Assembly: GCF_018476525.1 (NCBI RefSeq)
Contig: NZ_JAHCST010000003.1
Location: forward strand, 248,001 to 312,000
Reading direction: 5' to 3'
DNA length: 64,000 nt
Origin: Acrocarpospora catenulata
Lineage (GTDB): Bacteria > Actinomycetota > Actinomycetes > Streptosporangiales > Streptosporangiaceae
This document shows, in pieces, positions 34,319-43,157 of this stretch. Within the stretch, counting starts at the first letter, position 1. The number at the start of each line of letters is the position of its first letter. The notes below the pieces were generated by a model that searched no databases, had not been told where the DNA came from, and worked only from the letters and a program-made list of their open reading frames with translations. The position numbers and the translations under genes were made by a program.

Positions 34319-34965
34319 TCGGCCTCCGTCCCCCCGCGGTCGCCGCGGTCGCCGCCCTGGCCGCCCACTGTGACGACCTCGCCATCGGCGCGGGCGGCAG
34401 CCTGCTCACCCTCTGCGCCGCCCACCCGGGCATCCGGGTGGACGCCCTGGTGATGTCCGGCGGCGGCACGGAACGGGAGGAGGAGGAGCGCGCCGCGCTG
34501 GCCGCGTTCTGCCCCGGCGCCGACCTGCGGGTCACCGTGCTCAAGATCCCGGATGGTCGGCTCCCCGCGCACTGGGAGGAGGCCAAGGCCGCCGTCGAGG
34601 AACTGCGCGGCCGCACCGCCCACCCCGACCTGATCTTCGCCCCCTGGCGGGGCGACGCCCACCAGGACCACCGCGGGCTGGCCAAGCTGGTGCCCACCGT
34701 GTTCCGTGATCACCTGGCCCTCTCCTACGAGATCGTGAAATGGGACGGCGACCTGGCCGCGCCCTCGGTCTACCAACCGCTCACGTCCGAGGTCGCCGAG
34801 GCCAAGGTGAGCCTGCTCCAGAGCCACTACCCGTCCCAGCGCGGCAAGCCCTGGTACGACCGAGAGGCCTTCCTCGGCCTGGCCCGCATCCGCGGGATCG
34901 AATGCCACGCCCGCTACGCCGAGGCGTTCCATGTCAACAAGCTGACTCTCGATCTGGAGAACTGA
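34315..34965 (+). CDS. PIG-L family deacetylase
   Basis: A 216-aa member of the PIG-L/LmbE family, zinc enzymes that remove acyl groups from N-acetylglucosaminyl compounds. The first metal motif reads AAHCDDLAIGAGG where the family usually has AHPDD, so proline is cysteine here. The third histidine is in DAHQDHRGLA. GTG 34315 overlaps the previous stop, and the gene ends directly against the epimerase ATG. It probably deacetylates a sugar intermediate of this locus. Confidence 0.8.
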   Translation: MIGLRPPAVAAVAALAAHCDDLAIGAGGSLLTLCAAHPGIRVDALVMSGGGTEREEEERAALAAFCPGADLRVTVLKIPDGRLPAHWEEAKAAVEELRGRTAHPDLIFAPWRGDAHQDHRGLAKLVPTVFRDHLALSYEIVKWDGDLAAPSVYQPLTSEVAEAKVSLLQSHYPSQRGKPWYDREAFLGLARIRGIECHARYAEAFHVNKLTLDLEN

Positions 34966-35982
34966 ATGCGGGTACTGCTGACCGGCCATGAGGGCTACCT
35001 GGGCAGCGTGATGGCCCCGGTGCTCACCGCCGCCGGGCACGAGGTGGTCGGTCTCGACTCGGGGCTGTTCGCCGACTGCCTGCTCGGGCCCGCCCCGGCC
35101 GAGATCCCGGCCATCGCGGTGGACCTGCGCGACGTGGCCCCCGAACACCTGGCCGGCTTCGACGCGGTCATCCACCTGGCTGCCCTCTCCAACGACCCGC
35201 TGGGCGCGCTGGCCCCCCAGCTCACCTACGACATCAACCACCACGCCTCCTCCCGGCTGGGCCGCCTGGCAAAGGAGGCCGGGGTGAGCCGGTTCCTGTA
35301 CGCCTCCACCTGCTCGGTCTACGGCGCCTCCGGCGGCGACGAGTTGCTGGACGAGAACGCCCCGCTTCGGCCGGTCACGCCGTACGCGGAGTCCAAGGTC
35401 AGGGTCGAGGACGACCTGCTGGCGATGGCCGACGACGACTTCACCCCGGTGTTCCTGCGCAACGCCACCGCCTTCGGGTTCTCCCCCCGGCTGCGGGCCG
35501 ACATCGTGCTGAACAACCTGGTCGGGCACGCGTTCCTGACCGGCGAGGTCCGGGTGCTCTCCGACGGCACGCCGTGGCGGCCGCTGGTGCACGCGCTGGA
35601 CATCGCCGAGGCGTTCGCGGTCTGTCTGGCCGCCCCGATGGAAGCCGTGCACGGCCAGGCCTTCAACGTGGGCACCGAGCAGAACAACCTGACGGTGGCC
35701 GAGATCGCGAACGAGGTGGTCGAGGCGGTGCCCGGCTCCGTCCTGACCATCACCGGCGAGGCCGGCGCGGACCCGCGCTCCTACCGGGTGGACTTCTCCA
35801 GGATCCGGGCCGCGCTCGGCTATGAGGCGAGCTGGACGGTCAAGGCCGGCGCGGTCGAACTGCTGGACGCCTACCGCCGGTACGGGCTGACCCAGGATGC
35901 TTTCGTCAACCGGTTCACCCGGCTCGCCCGGCTCTCGGCCCGGCGCGCGGAAGGCGCGATAGACGACTCGCTCCGCCCGTGA
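34966..35982 (+). CDS. NAD-dependent epimerase/dehydratase
   Basis: A 338-aa extended SDR. It has the NAD motif TGHEGYLGSVM, the serine strand STCSVYGASGGD and the catalytic YxxxK in PYAESKVRVE. NATAFGFSPRLRADIVLNNL and WRPLVHALDIAEAF are typical of NDP-sugar epimerases that accompany C-methylated sugars. ATG 34966 abuts the preceding stop. The substrate is unknown; it is likely the keto-sugar product of the nearby methyltransferases. Confidence 0.85.
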   Translation: MRVLLTGHEGYLGSVMAPVLTAAGHEVVGLDSGLFADCLLGPAPAEIPAIAVDLRDVAPEHLAGFDAVIHLAALSNDPLGALAPQLTYDINHHASSRLGRLAKEAGVSRFLYASTCSVYGASGGDELLDENAPLRPVTPYAESKVRVEDDLLAMADDDFTPVFLRNATAFGFSPRLRADIVLNNLVGHAFLTGEVRVLSDGTPWRPLVHALDIAEAFAVCLAAPMEAVHGQAFNVGTEQNNLTVAEIANEVVEAVPGSVLTITGEAGADPRSYRVDFSRIRAALGYEASWTVKAGAVELLDAYRRYGLTQDAFVNRFTRLARLSARRAEGAIDDSLRP

Positions 35983-36006
35983 GCGGGTCGCGGCACCCGC
36001 TCACGG
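35977..36006. terminator. Stem-loop containing the epimerase stop codon
   Basis: A 12-bp perfect stem, CCGTGAGCGGGT (35977-35988) and its complement (35995-36006), with a 6-nt loop. The TGA stop lies within the left arm and the flippase ribosome site begins at the right arm's end. It may act as a terminator or attenuator lowering flippase expression. Confidence 0.6.
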
Positions 36007-36016
36007 AAGGGCGGCG

Positions 36017-37549
36017 ATGAACGCCAGGAACAGCGAACAGGCGACCACCGCGGAGCCTGCCGAGGTCCCCGATACCGGCACCAGCCCCGACCAGCCCCCG
36101 TCGGCCTCGCTGAAACGCAAGGCGGGCCGAGGGCTGGGCTGGAGCCTGCTCGGCAACCTGGTGATGAAGGCGGGCTCCTTCATCATGGGCCTGGTACTGG
36201 CTCGGCTGCTCGGCCAGGAGGACTTCGGGATCTACGCGGTGGCGCTCGCCGCCACCAACATCGTGATGGTGGTGAAGGACCTCGGCATCATGGCCGCCAC
36301 CATCCAGTGGCGCGGCTCGATCGACGAGATGGCCCCCACCGCGACGCTGCTGAACCTGATCTCGGCGACCGGGCTGTACGCCATGTTCTGGGTGGGCGCG
36401 CCGTACTTCGCGGCCATGGCGGGCAGCGTCGAGGCGACCGGGGTGGTCCGGCTGCTCACCGCCGTCATCCTGGTTGAGGCGATCACCGCCGTCCGGGTGG
36501 GGGTGCTGCTACGCCGGTTCCAGCAGGACCGGAGCAGCATGGCCATCCTGGCGGGGTTCGTGGTCAACGCCGCCCTGGCCATCACGCTGGCCGCCGAGGG
36601 GGCGGGAGCCTACAGCTTCGCCTGGGGCCAGGTGGCTGCGGCGGTGGTCACCGGGGTGCTGGTCCTCTACTGGGCGAAGATGCCGTTCCGCGTGGGTTAC
36701 GACCGGGCGATCGCCAGGCGGCTGCTCAGCTTCGGCATCCCGTCGGCGGCCGGGATCGGCCTGGAGACCCTGCTGGTCAACGTCGGCTACATCATCGTCG
36801 GCAACATCCTCGGCGAGCGGATGCTCGGCTTCTACCTGCTCGCGTTCAACGTCTCCAGCTGGGTGCCCGGCCTGGTCGGTACCGCCATCAGACAGGTGTC
36901 GCTGGCCGGGTTCTCCCGGCTGGCCGAGGGCGAGGAGGACGAACTCTCCCGTGGCGTCCAGGGCTCGGTCGCCCTGCTCTTCACCAGCGTGCTCCCGCTC
37001 GCCCTGCTGATGGGCACGCTGGCCCACCAGATCATCTATGTGCTGTATGGCGCGGAGTGGGACCAGTCGGCCGGGGTGCTCCGCTTCCTGGCCCTGTTGA
37101 TGCTGGTCCGCATGCTCACTTCGTTCGCCCTGGACATCCTGAATGGCCAGGGTGCCACCCGCGCCACGGCCTGGATGAACATCGGGTACGGCGCCGCCAT
37201 GGTGCCCGCCGTGATCGTCTGCACCCACCTGGACGGCATCCGCGGCGCCGCCGCCGGCCAGGCGGGGGCGGCCCTGCTGGTCGCGCTGCCGCTGGCCGTG
37301 CTGGCGGTGAACCGGACCGGGATCCGGCTCCGGCCGGTGCTGCCCGCCCTGGTCCGCCCGGCGCTGGGCGGCTTGGCGCTGCTCGCGGTGACCCTGCCGG
37401 TGGCCTACCTGACGCGCGGGAACCTGTTCGTCTCGCTGTTCCTGTCCGGCACGGTGGGCATGGTCACCTACGTGCTGCTGGTGGTGCCGTTCGAGAAGCT
37501 CAGGACCTTCACCGGGAGGGCCGTCCGGCTGATGACCTCCGCCCGCTGA
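36017..37549 (+). CDS. Wzx-like polysaccharide flippase
   Basis: A 510-aa membrane protein of the MOP exporter superfamily with about 14 helices. The first is in GLGWSLLGNLVMKAGSFIMG; other typical features are LARLLGQEDFGIYAVALAAT and a mid-protein IPSAAGIGLETLLVNVGYIIVG. It should flip lipid-linked repeat units across the membrane. GGAAGG precedes the ATG by about 6 nt. The 3' end overlaps the convergent acyltransferase gene by 41 nt. Confidence 0.85.
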   Translation: MNARNSEQATTAEPAEVPDTGTSPDQPPSASLKRKAGRGLGWSLLGNLVMKAGSFIMGLVLARLLGQEDFGIYAVALAATNIVMVVKDLGIMAATIQWRGSIDEMAPTATLLNLISATGLYAMFWVGAPYFAAMAGSVEATGVVRLLTAVILVEAITAVRVGVLLRRFQQDRSSMAILAGFVVNAALAITLAAEGAGAYSFAWGQVAAAVVTGVLVLYWAKMPFRVGYDRAIARRLLSFGIPSAAGIGLETLLVNVGYIIVGNILGERMLGFYLLAFNVSSWVPGLVGTAIRQVSLAGFSRLAEGEEDELSRGVQGSVALLFTSVLPLALLMGTLAHQIIYVLYGAEWDQSAGVLRFLALLMLVRMLTSFALDILNGQGATRATAWMNIGYGAAMVPAVIVCTHLDGIRGAAAGQAGAALLVALPLAVLAVNRTGIRLRPVLPALVRPALGGLALLAVTLPVAYLTRGNLFVSLFLSGTVGMVTYVLLVVPFEKLRTFTGRAVRLMTSAR

Positions 37550-38708
37550 GCCGCGCGCGGATCGCCGCGCGCAGCTCCGGCCAGGTCCGGTGGCGCTGGA
37601 AGGGCAGCTCGAACACGGCCGCGAAGCCGCGCGCCACCAGCAGCGTCACCGGCACGCACAGGGCCAGGGTGGCCAGGAAGGCGGGCACGCCCGGGGTGAA
37701 GTTGGGCGCGATCACCAGCGCGTACAGCACGGTGACCAGCGGCGCGTGGGTGAGGTAGAGGCTGTAGGAGAACGAGCCGAGTGCGCGCAGCGGCCGGGTG
37801 TCCAGCAGCCGGGTCAGCCAGCCGGGCCGCCCGGCCGCGAGACAGGCGAGCAGGCACCCGATGGCGGGCCCCAGCGCCAGGTCCACCCAGTAGAAGTTGG
37901 CCACCGTCCACTCGGGCCCGCGCAGCGTGATCAGGACCAGCACCGGGACGACCGTGACCAGCGACAGCCAGCCCCACGGCACCCGGAGCCAGCGCCCGCC
38001 CGCCACCCCGGCCGCGACCGCGCCGATCGCGAACAGCAGCGCGAACTGCGGGGTGAAGCGCATCAGCAGGTCCACCGCGGGGACCGCGGGCGCGAGCAGC
38101 CCGATCGCCGTGACCACCGCGCCGACCGCGCCCAGCATCACCAGCACCCCGGCCCGGCGGACCATCATCAGCAGAAGCGGGAACACCAGGTACAGCTGGG
38201 CCTCGATGGCGATCGACCAGAACGCGCCGTTCGGGCTGGGCGAGCCGAACACGTCCTGGATCAGCAGCCCGTAGAAGACCACCGAGGCGGCCGTGGGCGG
38301 CCCCGCGCCGGGCTGGGGGACCAGCGTCCAGGCGATCACCAGGCTCATCGCCAGCGCCGGCCAGTACGGCGGCAGGATGCGCCACAGCCGCCGGTGCGCG
38401 AACCGCCCCAGGCCGCCCAGCTCCCAGTCCCGCCGGGCCGGAGCGACCGCCAGGGAGAAGCCGGACAGCACGATGAAGACGACCACCGCGAAGTGCCCGT
38501 AGAGCAACCAGGAGGCCCAGCCGGGTCCGGTGTCCCGGGGGAACCCCGGAAAGGCCGACAGGCGGCAGTGGTGCAGGACCACGAAGAGCGCCGCCAGCCC
38601 CCGGATGCCGTCCAGGCCGACTAAGCGGCGCGTTGCGGGAGCCGCAGGAGGGACGGCCCCCGCCGGCGTGGTGGACCCGTCCGCGAGCCGATCCGCGGCA
38701 GACGTCAT
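37509..38708 (-). CDS. Acyltransferase 3 family membrane protein
   Basis: A 399-aa protein with about ten helices. The family opening is RRLVGLDGIRGLAALFVVLHHCRL, with the conserved histidine; PNGAFWSIAIEAQLYLVFPL and FSYSLYLTHAPLVTVLY follow. Such proteins O-acetylate surface sugars. ATG 38708 is chosen because GGAGAGGG lies 4 nt upstream; an in-frame start at 38828 adds only weakly coding sequence. It overlaps the flippase gene tail-to-tail. Confidence 0.85.
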   Translation of the reverse strand: MTSAADRLADGSTTPAGAVPPAAPATRRLVGLDGIRGLAALFVVLHHCRLSAFPGFPRDTGPGWASWLLYGHFAVVVFIVLSGFSLAVAPARRDWELGGLGRFAHRRLWRILPPYWPALAMSLVIAWTLVPQPGAGPPTAASVVFYGLLIQDVFGSPSPNGAFWSIAIEAQLYLVFPLLLMMVRRAGVLVMLGAVGAVVTAIGLLAPAVPAVDLLMRFTPQFALLFAIGAVAAGVAGGRWLRVPWGWLSLVTVVPVLVLITLRGPEWTVANFYWVDLALGPAIGCLLACLAAGRPGWLTRLLDTRPLRALGSFSYSLYLTHAPLVTVLYALVIAPNFTPGVPAFLATLALCVPVTLLVARGFAAVFELPFQRHRTWPELRAAIRARLSGRRSSAGRPSR

Positions 38709-38877
38709 CTGACCCTCTCCCCCCGATATCGCCGACACCATTGCGGCCTCGAAGGGACTATCGGCGAGTGCGTGGGCGGTGTAACGGTTGTAGACAATGC
38801 ATAGAGTAGAAGCCAGCAGATGGTCCATGCACGGTCTTCGGATGGTCTACGGAACGTCTGCAATCGATCACTGCTCG

Positions 38878-38891
38878 GTTACAAACGTAAC
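38878..38891. promoter_or_regulatory. GTTAC-N4-GTAAC inverted repeat upstream of first Wzz-like gene
   Basis: GTTAC (38878-38882), AAAC, GTAAC (38887-38891), about 90 bases before the start of the Wzz-like gene. A similar repeat precedes the second Wzz-like gene, suggesting a shared operator. Confidence 0.4.
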
Positions 38892-38978
38892 GATCAATGA
38901 GTTGTGGGCGATTCCAACCATGTAGGGTCGGGGCCGCCCGAGGCGCTCCCGTGCGCCATGACATGGGCGGGGAAACAG

Positions 38979-39983
38979 ATGGATTTTTGGAAGATCATCC
39001 TCAGCCTAGCTGCACGGAAGTGGGTGGGACCGCCCTTGGTCCTACTGTCGCTTGCGGTGGCCGGGGTGGCTTTTTATTTTGTACCGGTCCATTACACGTC
39101 GAACGTGTTGATGGTGCTCACGACCTCGGCAAAGGGCGTGTCCACCGACCCGACCAAGCCATCCGGTCTGACCAACCCGTTACTCCAGTTCACCGACGGG
39201 CTCAAGACCACGGCCAGCATCTTGATCCAGTCCATGAACGCGCCCAACGTCAAGAAGTCGCTCGGCGCGCCCGTGGGGGGCACCACGGACCTGGTGATCG
39301 ATGACGGGCGGACCAACCCCGACCTGCTGGACCTGTCCGGGCCCTACATCTACATCTCGGTGGACGCACGTACGGCGGAGCAGGCCGCGGCCGTGGTGAA
39401 CAAGGCCCAGGAGATGATCAAGAACGAGCTGGACAGCCGCCAGAAGGTGCTGGGCGCGCCGCGCTCCACCTTCATCACGGTGGCCGAGGTGGTTCCTGAG
39501 TCGGTGCCCGAGATGGAGCTGGGCGGCAAGTGGCAGGCCGGCGCCGCGGCGTTCGTGCTCACCCTGGCCGGATCCTTCGGGATCGCCTACGGGATCGCCA
39601 GGGCGCGCCTGCCCAAGACGCCGAAGCCCGTGGTGCGGCCGGCCACCTCACGCGAGCCGGTGGTCGTGTCCGGCTGGGGTGATCTGGACGACGTCACCGC
39701 GACCGCGCAGTGGCGGGTGGACCAGCTGGTGCACAAGCCGTACCAGCCGCCGATGATCACCAGCGCGTCGACGCGGCCCAAGGAGGAGCCGCGGGTCGAG
39801 GAGTACCGCAAGCCCGTCTACGAGGACGACAGCGACGACGACTACACCGTCGTGGTGGTGATGCCCGACGGCGGCTCTGAGAGCGGCTCAGACGGCGCCT
39901 CGGAGAGCGACCAGGCCTGGGTGGGGGGCAGGTCCGCGCAGAACGGGACCTCGCCCGACGACCACCACCGTCGCAACTCCTGA
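38979..39983 (+). CDS. Wzz-like chain-length protein with acidic tyrosine-bearing tail
   Basis: A 334-aa protein with a helix near 16-37 and another near 190-210, flanking an external domain, as in Wzz/polysaccharide co-polymerases. It begins MDFWKIILSL, very like the second Wzz-like protein (MDFWGTVLVL). There is no Walker motif, so it is not a Wzc-type tyrosine kinase. The cytoplasmic tail (about 215-334) is acidic (YEDDSDDDYTVVVV) and carries several tyrosines. The start at 38979 follows GGGGAAACAG; ATG 38958 is an alternative. It probably sets chain length with the polymerase. Confidence 0.75.
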   Translation: MDFWKIILSLAARKWVGPPLVLLSLAVAGVAFYFVPVHYTSNVLMVLTTSAKGVSTDPTKPSGLTNPLLQFTDGLKTTASILIQSMNAPNVKKSLGAPVGGTTDLVIDDGRTNPDLLDLSGPYIYISVDARTAEQAAAVVNKAQEMIKNELDSRQKVLGAPRSTFITVAEVVPESVPEMELGGKWQAGAAAFVLTLAGSFGIAYGIARARLPKTPKPVVRPATSREPVVVSGWGDLDDVTATAQWRVDQLVHKPYQPPMITSASTRPKEEPRVEEYRKPVYEDDSDDDYTVVVVMPDGGSESGSDGASESDQAWVGGRSAQNGTSPDDHHRRNS

Positions 39984-40004
39984 GCGTTCGCCCCGCGCTT
40001 TCGG

Positions 40005-40871
40005 TTAGGCCCTGGCGACCTCGACACAGCGGCGTTCCGCGGCCTGGCGGATCTCCAGCGGCGTGCCGGAGTGCGAGGAGATCATCATGCCCACGGCGTC
40101 GGGCCCGAGGCGCTCGGCGAAGGCCATGGCCGCCGCGTGGTCCATCGGCGTGCGGTCGTAGCTACTGTGGCAGACGGTCGGGCTGGCCGGGGGGCGCTTG
40201 GCGAGCACCGCGTCGGCGTGGACGCCGTACACGATGAACTCCGAGACGTGCAGCTGGGAGTTGAAGGCGTCCACCCAGTGCCGGCCGGTGGTCTCGCTGA
40301 TCCTGGCCTGCATGGTGCGCACGACGGCCGGATCCCAGAACACCAGCGCGTCCACGTAGTCGTTGAGCGGCGGGGGCGGCGAGGGGGGCAGGCCGAGCAG
40401 GTTCCTGGCGACCTGGTGCCAGATCACGTGCCGCTCCATGTCGGCGTGGATCGCGTTCTCCTTGCGGAACAGCGTCAGCTCCCCGTCCACCGAGAAGTTC
40501 TTGGCGTGCACGGGACGGACCAGGGTCACGTCCGAGTCGGCGAGCAGCACCGCGTCCGCCTCGATCAGACCCGCGGCGGCGATCTTCGCGGTCTGCTGCA
40601 TCACCCAGCCGCGGACCGGCGGCCACGGCCGCGCCGCGTTCAGCCAGACCCCGCCCGGCATGCGCCAGTAGCGCCGGGGGATCAGTTCGGGGTGGGTCCA
40701 GATCCGGCAGCGCGGGCCCGCGTACCGGGCGAACGCGCTCTTGTGCGCGGCGGGGACGATGACGTGGTGCACGGTGTCATCGGAAGTGAACTCCAGCACG
40801 GACCGGTGCAGCTCGGCGAAGAACTCGGCGTCGGGCTTCCAGGTCGGCGTGATGACGGCCAGCTCGGGCAT
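40005..40871 (-). CDS. DUF6492-like glycosyltransferase-type protein
   Basis: A 288-aa soluble protein. The N-terminus (ELAVITPTWKPDAEFFAELH) and the DxD-like LLADSDVTLVRPV resemble GT-A glycosyltransferases; overall it fits the DUF6492 family. LTLFRKENAIHADMERHVIW and NSQLHVSEFIVYGVH are other striking segments. ATG 40871 starts at the first beta strand; a longer in-frame start exists at 40901. It is on the opposite strand between the Wzz-like genes and could add a side-branch sugar; this is inference. Confidence 0.7.
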   Translation of the reverse strand: MPELAVITPTWKPDAEFFAELHRSVLEFTSDDTVHHVIVPAAHKSAFARYAGPRCRIWTHPELIPRRYWRMPGGVWLNAARPWPPVRGWVMQQTAKIAAAGLIEADAVLLADSDVTLVRPVHAKNFSVDGELTLFRKENAIHADMERHVIWHQVARNLLGLPPSPPPPLNDYVDALVFWDPAVVRTMQARISETTGRHWVDAFNSQLHVSEFIVYGVHADAVLAKRPPASPTVCHSSYDRTPMDHAAAMAFAERLGPDAVGMMISSHSGTPLEIRQAAERRCVEVARA

Positions 40872-40985
40872 GGGCCGGGATCTCCCGTCTTTCTGACACA
40901 TGCGGTGACATCGGCGAACATTCGTCGCGACGGACAGCTAGGCTACGCCCCAAGGCGGCCTCTCTTCAGCTATCGACACAACATC

Positions 40986-41022
40986 TGACACGTTACGCAT
41001 GTCCGTAACACCACCCGTGTCA
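40986..41022. promoter_or_regulatory. Nested inverted repeats upstream of second Wzz-like gene
   Basis: GTTACGcatgtcCGTAAC (40992-41009) is a perfect 6-6-6 palindrome nested between TGACACG (40986-40992) and its complement CGTGTCA (41016-41022). It is about 40-75 bases before the gene at 41062 and shares GTTAC...GTAAC with the site at 38878. Confidence 0.5.
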
Positions 41023-41061
41023 CGTGGCGATAGGCAGTAGAGGTTCGGGGAAGGGATGCGC

Positions 41062-41784
41062 ATGGACTTCTGGGGGACGGTCCTCGTCCTGTTCAGGCGG
41101 TGGTATGTCGCCCTTCCGGTGTTGCTGTTAGGTCTGGGCGGGGCTGGGGTGATCTACGCCAGCATCCCGCCGACGTACCTGTCCAACGGGGTGATCGTGC
41201 TGAGCATCCCGACCACCGGAGGAACGGTCCCGCCGAATCCCACCCTGCCCAACCCGATCACCAACCCGCTGCTCAACTTCGACTACGGGCTCAACATGAC
41301 CGCCTCCATCCTGATCCAGGCGATGGGCTCCCCGGAGGTCGCGGCCGAGCTGGGGGTCAAGCCGGGCGACCCGACCCAGTACAAGGTCACCAACGGCAGC
41401 ACCAACCCGGAGAGCATGTCCAGCGGCCCGTTCGTGTTCGTGGAGGCGGAGAGCGACAGCGCGGAGGGGGCCAGGGCCATGGTGGCCCGGGTGGTGGCCA
41501 GGACCAAGCAGGAGCTGTTCAACCGGCAGACCAAGGTGGGCGCGCCGAAGCAGACCTTCCTCACCGCGATCGACGTGGTGCTCCCCACCACGCCGGAGCC
41601 GGAGCGCGGCAGCAGGGCTCGGGCGGCCGCCGCGGCCGCCGGGGTGGGCGGCCTGCTGAGCCTCTGGTCCACCTTCGCGGTGGAGAGCTTCGTGGTGTCC
41701 AGGCGGGCCCGTAAGGCCGCCTGGCGGCCGGGACCGGTGTCCGCCTCGCCGCGGGACGTCCAGCCCACCGGTGCGCGCGGATGA
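41062..41784 (+). CDS. Wzz-like chain-length protein
   Basis: A 240-aa protein with helices at about 15-35 and 182-205 flanking an external domain. SNGVIVLSIPTTGG, GLNMTASILIQAMGS and LFNRQTKVGAPKQTFLTAI align in order with the 38979 protein, so they are paralogues. It has no kinase domain. ATG 41062 is 7 nt after GGGGAAGGG; ATG 41056 would abut it. ATGA couples it to the polymerase gene, which supports a chain-length role. Confidence 0.75.
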   Translation: MDFWGTVLVLFRRWYVALPVLLLGLGGAGVIYASIPPTYLSNGVIVLSIPTTGGTVPPNPTLPNPITNPLLNFDYGLNMTASILIQAMGSPEVAAELGVKPGDPTQYKVTNGSTNPESMSSGPFVFVEAESDSAEGARAMVARVVARTKQELFNRQTKVGAPKQTFLTAIDVVLPTTPEPERGSRARAAAAAAGVGGLLSLWSTFAVESFVVSRRARKAAWRPGPVSASPRDVQPTGARG

Positions 41785-43157
41785 CCATCTCCGCCCTGGA
41801 CACCCCGCTGCGCCAGCGTGCCGACGGCGCGAGCCTGCTCTGCGTCTGCGTGCTGGTGCTGCTGCTGACCCCCGCCCGGCTGGTGCTGCGCGGCCTGCCC
41901 ATGTCGCTGACCCTGTCCGACGTGCTCGGCCTGTTCACCATCACGATGTGGATGTGCGCCCACCTGACCACCACGCTGGGCATCGCCAAGGGCCCCGTGG
42001 CGGTCCGCCGCGGCCTGTTCACCTACCTGCTGGCCATCTTCTTCCTGTACGGCTACGCCACCTACGCCTACCTGCCCAGCGACGAGCTCAACTCGGCCGA
42101 CCACTCCCTGGTGCTGATCCTGGCCAACCTGGGTCTGGCGCTGGGCATGTGCGACATGGTGCGCGGCAGGGACCGGCTGGACTTCGTGCTGAAGGGACTG
42201 GTGGTCGCCGGGGCCGGCATGGCGGTGGTGGGAGCGGTCCAATGGGTGTTCGGGTTCGACCTCACCGCGTACATGCAGCTGCCCATCCTCAGCGCCAACG
42301 ACGTGGCGGTGGACGCGGTGGAGGCCAGGTCGGGCATCACCCGGGTGCCGTCCACCACCGGGCACCCGATCGAGTTCGGCGTGATCATGGCGATGCTGCT
42401 GCCGTTCGCGCTCCACTTCGGCCTGCACGCCAAGGACCGCGGCGAGCCGCCGCTGCGGTGGTGGATCGCGTCCGGGATGATCGCCGTCGGCCTGATGTTC
42501 GCGGTCTCCCGGTCCGGCATCCTGGCCGTCCTCACCGTCGGCCTGGTGCTCTTCATGGGCTGGTCGAACCGGCGCAGGCTGCAGGCGCTCGGCATCGTCG
42601 CGATCTTCCTGGCGGTGGTGAAGGTGATCTTCCCCGGCCTGCTCGGCGCCTTCGTCACCCTGTTCACCAGCATCGGCAGCGGAAGGGACGACAGCATCCG
42701 CTACCGGGTGCACGACTACCCGAACGCGGCCGCCGAGTTCCTGCGCAGGCCCCTGTTCGGCCGCGGCATCGGCACCTGGTACGCCCCAAAGCACCAGGTT
42801 TTCGACAACCAGTACCTGCTCACCGCCGTCGAGGCCGGCACGCTGGGCCTGATCGCCTTCGTCGGCATCGTCCTGGTCGGCGTGTACGGCGCGACCAAGG
42901 CCCGGTATCTGTTCACCGACCCCCGTGACCAGAACCTGGCGCTGACCATGGCCGCGGCCACGATCGTCCCACTGGTCGGCGCGATCACCTTCGACCTGCT
43001 CGCCTTCCCGCAGATCGCGGCCCTGATGTTCGTCATGATCGGGAGTTGCGGCGCGCTGCTGCGGATCGCCGAGGAGGACCGCCGCGCGGCACAGGGCGGC
43101 CCGGCGGCGCCCCGGCGGACGGCCGCGTTCAGTCGTGCTGCTCAGGCGGCGGAATAG
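41781..43157 (+). CDS. O-antigen ligase/polymerase family protein (Wzy-like)
   Basis: A 458-aa membrane protein with about twelve helices. A large loop (about 170-260) contains SGITRVPSTTGHPIEFG, and YRVHDYPNAAAEFLRRPLFG with GRGIGTWYAPKHQVFDNQYL gives the Wzy_C/ligase pattern. It should polymerise repeat units outside the membrane. It overlaps the Wzz-like gene by 4 nt and, tail to tail, the beta-helix lipoprotein gene by 29 nt. Confidence 0.85.
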   Translation: MTISALDTPLRQRADGASLLCVCVLVLLLTPARLVLRGLPMSLTLSDVLGLFTITMWMCAHLTTTLGIAKGPVAVRRGLFTYLLAIFFLYGYATYAYLPSDELNSADHSLVLILANLGLALGMCDMVRGRDRLDFVLKGLVVAGAGMAVVGAVQWVFGFDLTAYMQLPILSANDVAVDAVEARSGITRVPSTTGHPIEFGVIMAMLLPFALHFGLHAKDRGEPPLRWWIASGMIAVGLMFAVSRSGILAVLTVGLVLFMGWSNRRRLQALGIVAIFLAVVKVIFPGLLGAFVTLFTSIGSGRDDSIRYRVHDYPNAAAEFLRRPLFGRGIGTWYAPKHQVFDNQYLLTAVEAGTLGLIAFVGIVLVGVYGATKARYLFTDPRDQNLALTMAAATIVPLVGAITFDLLAFPQIAALMFVMIGSCGALLRIAEEDRRAAQGGPAAPRRTAAFSRAAQAAE

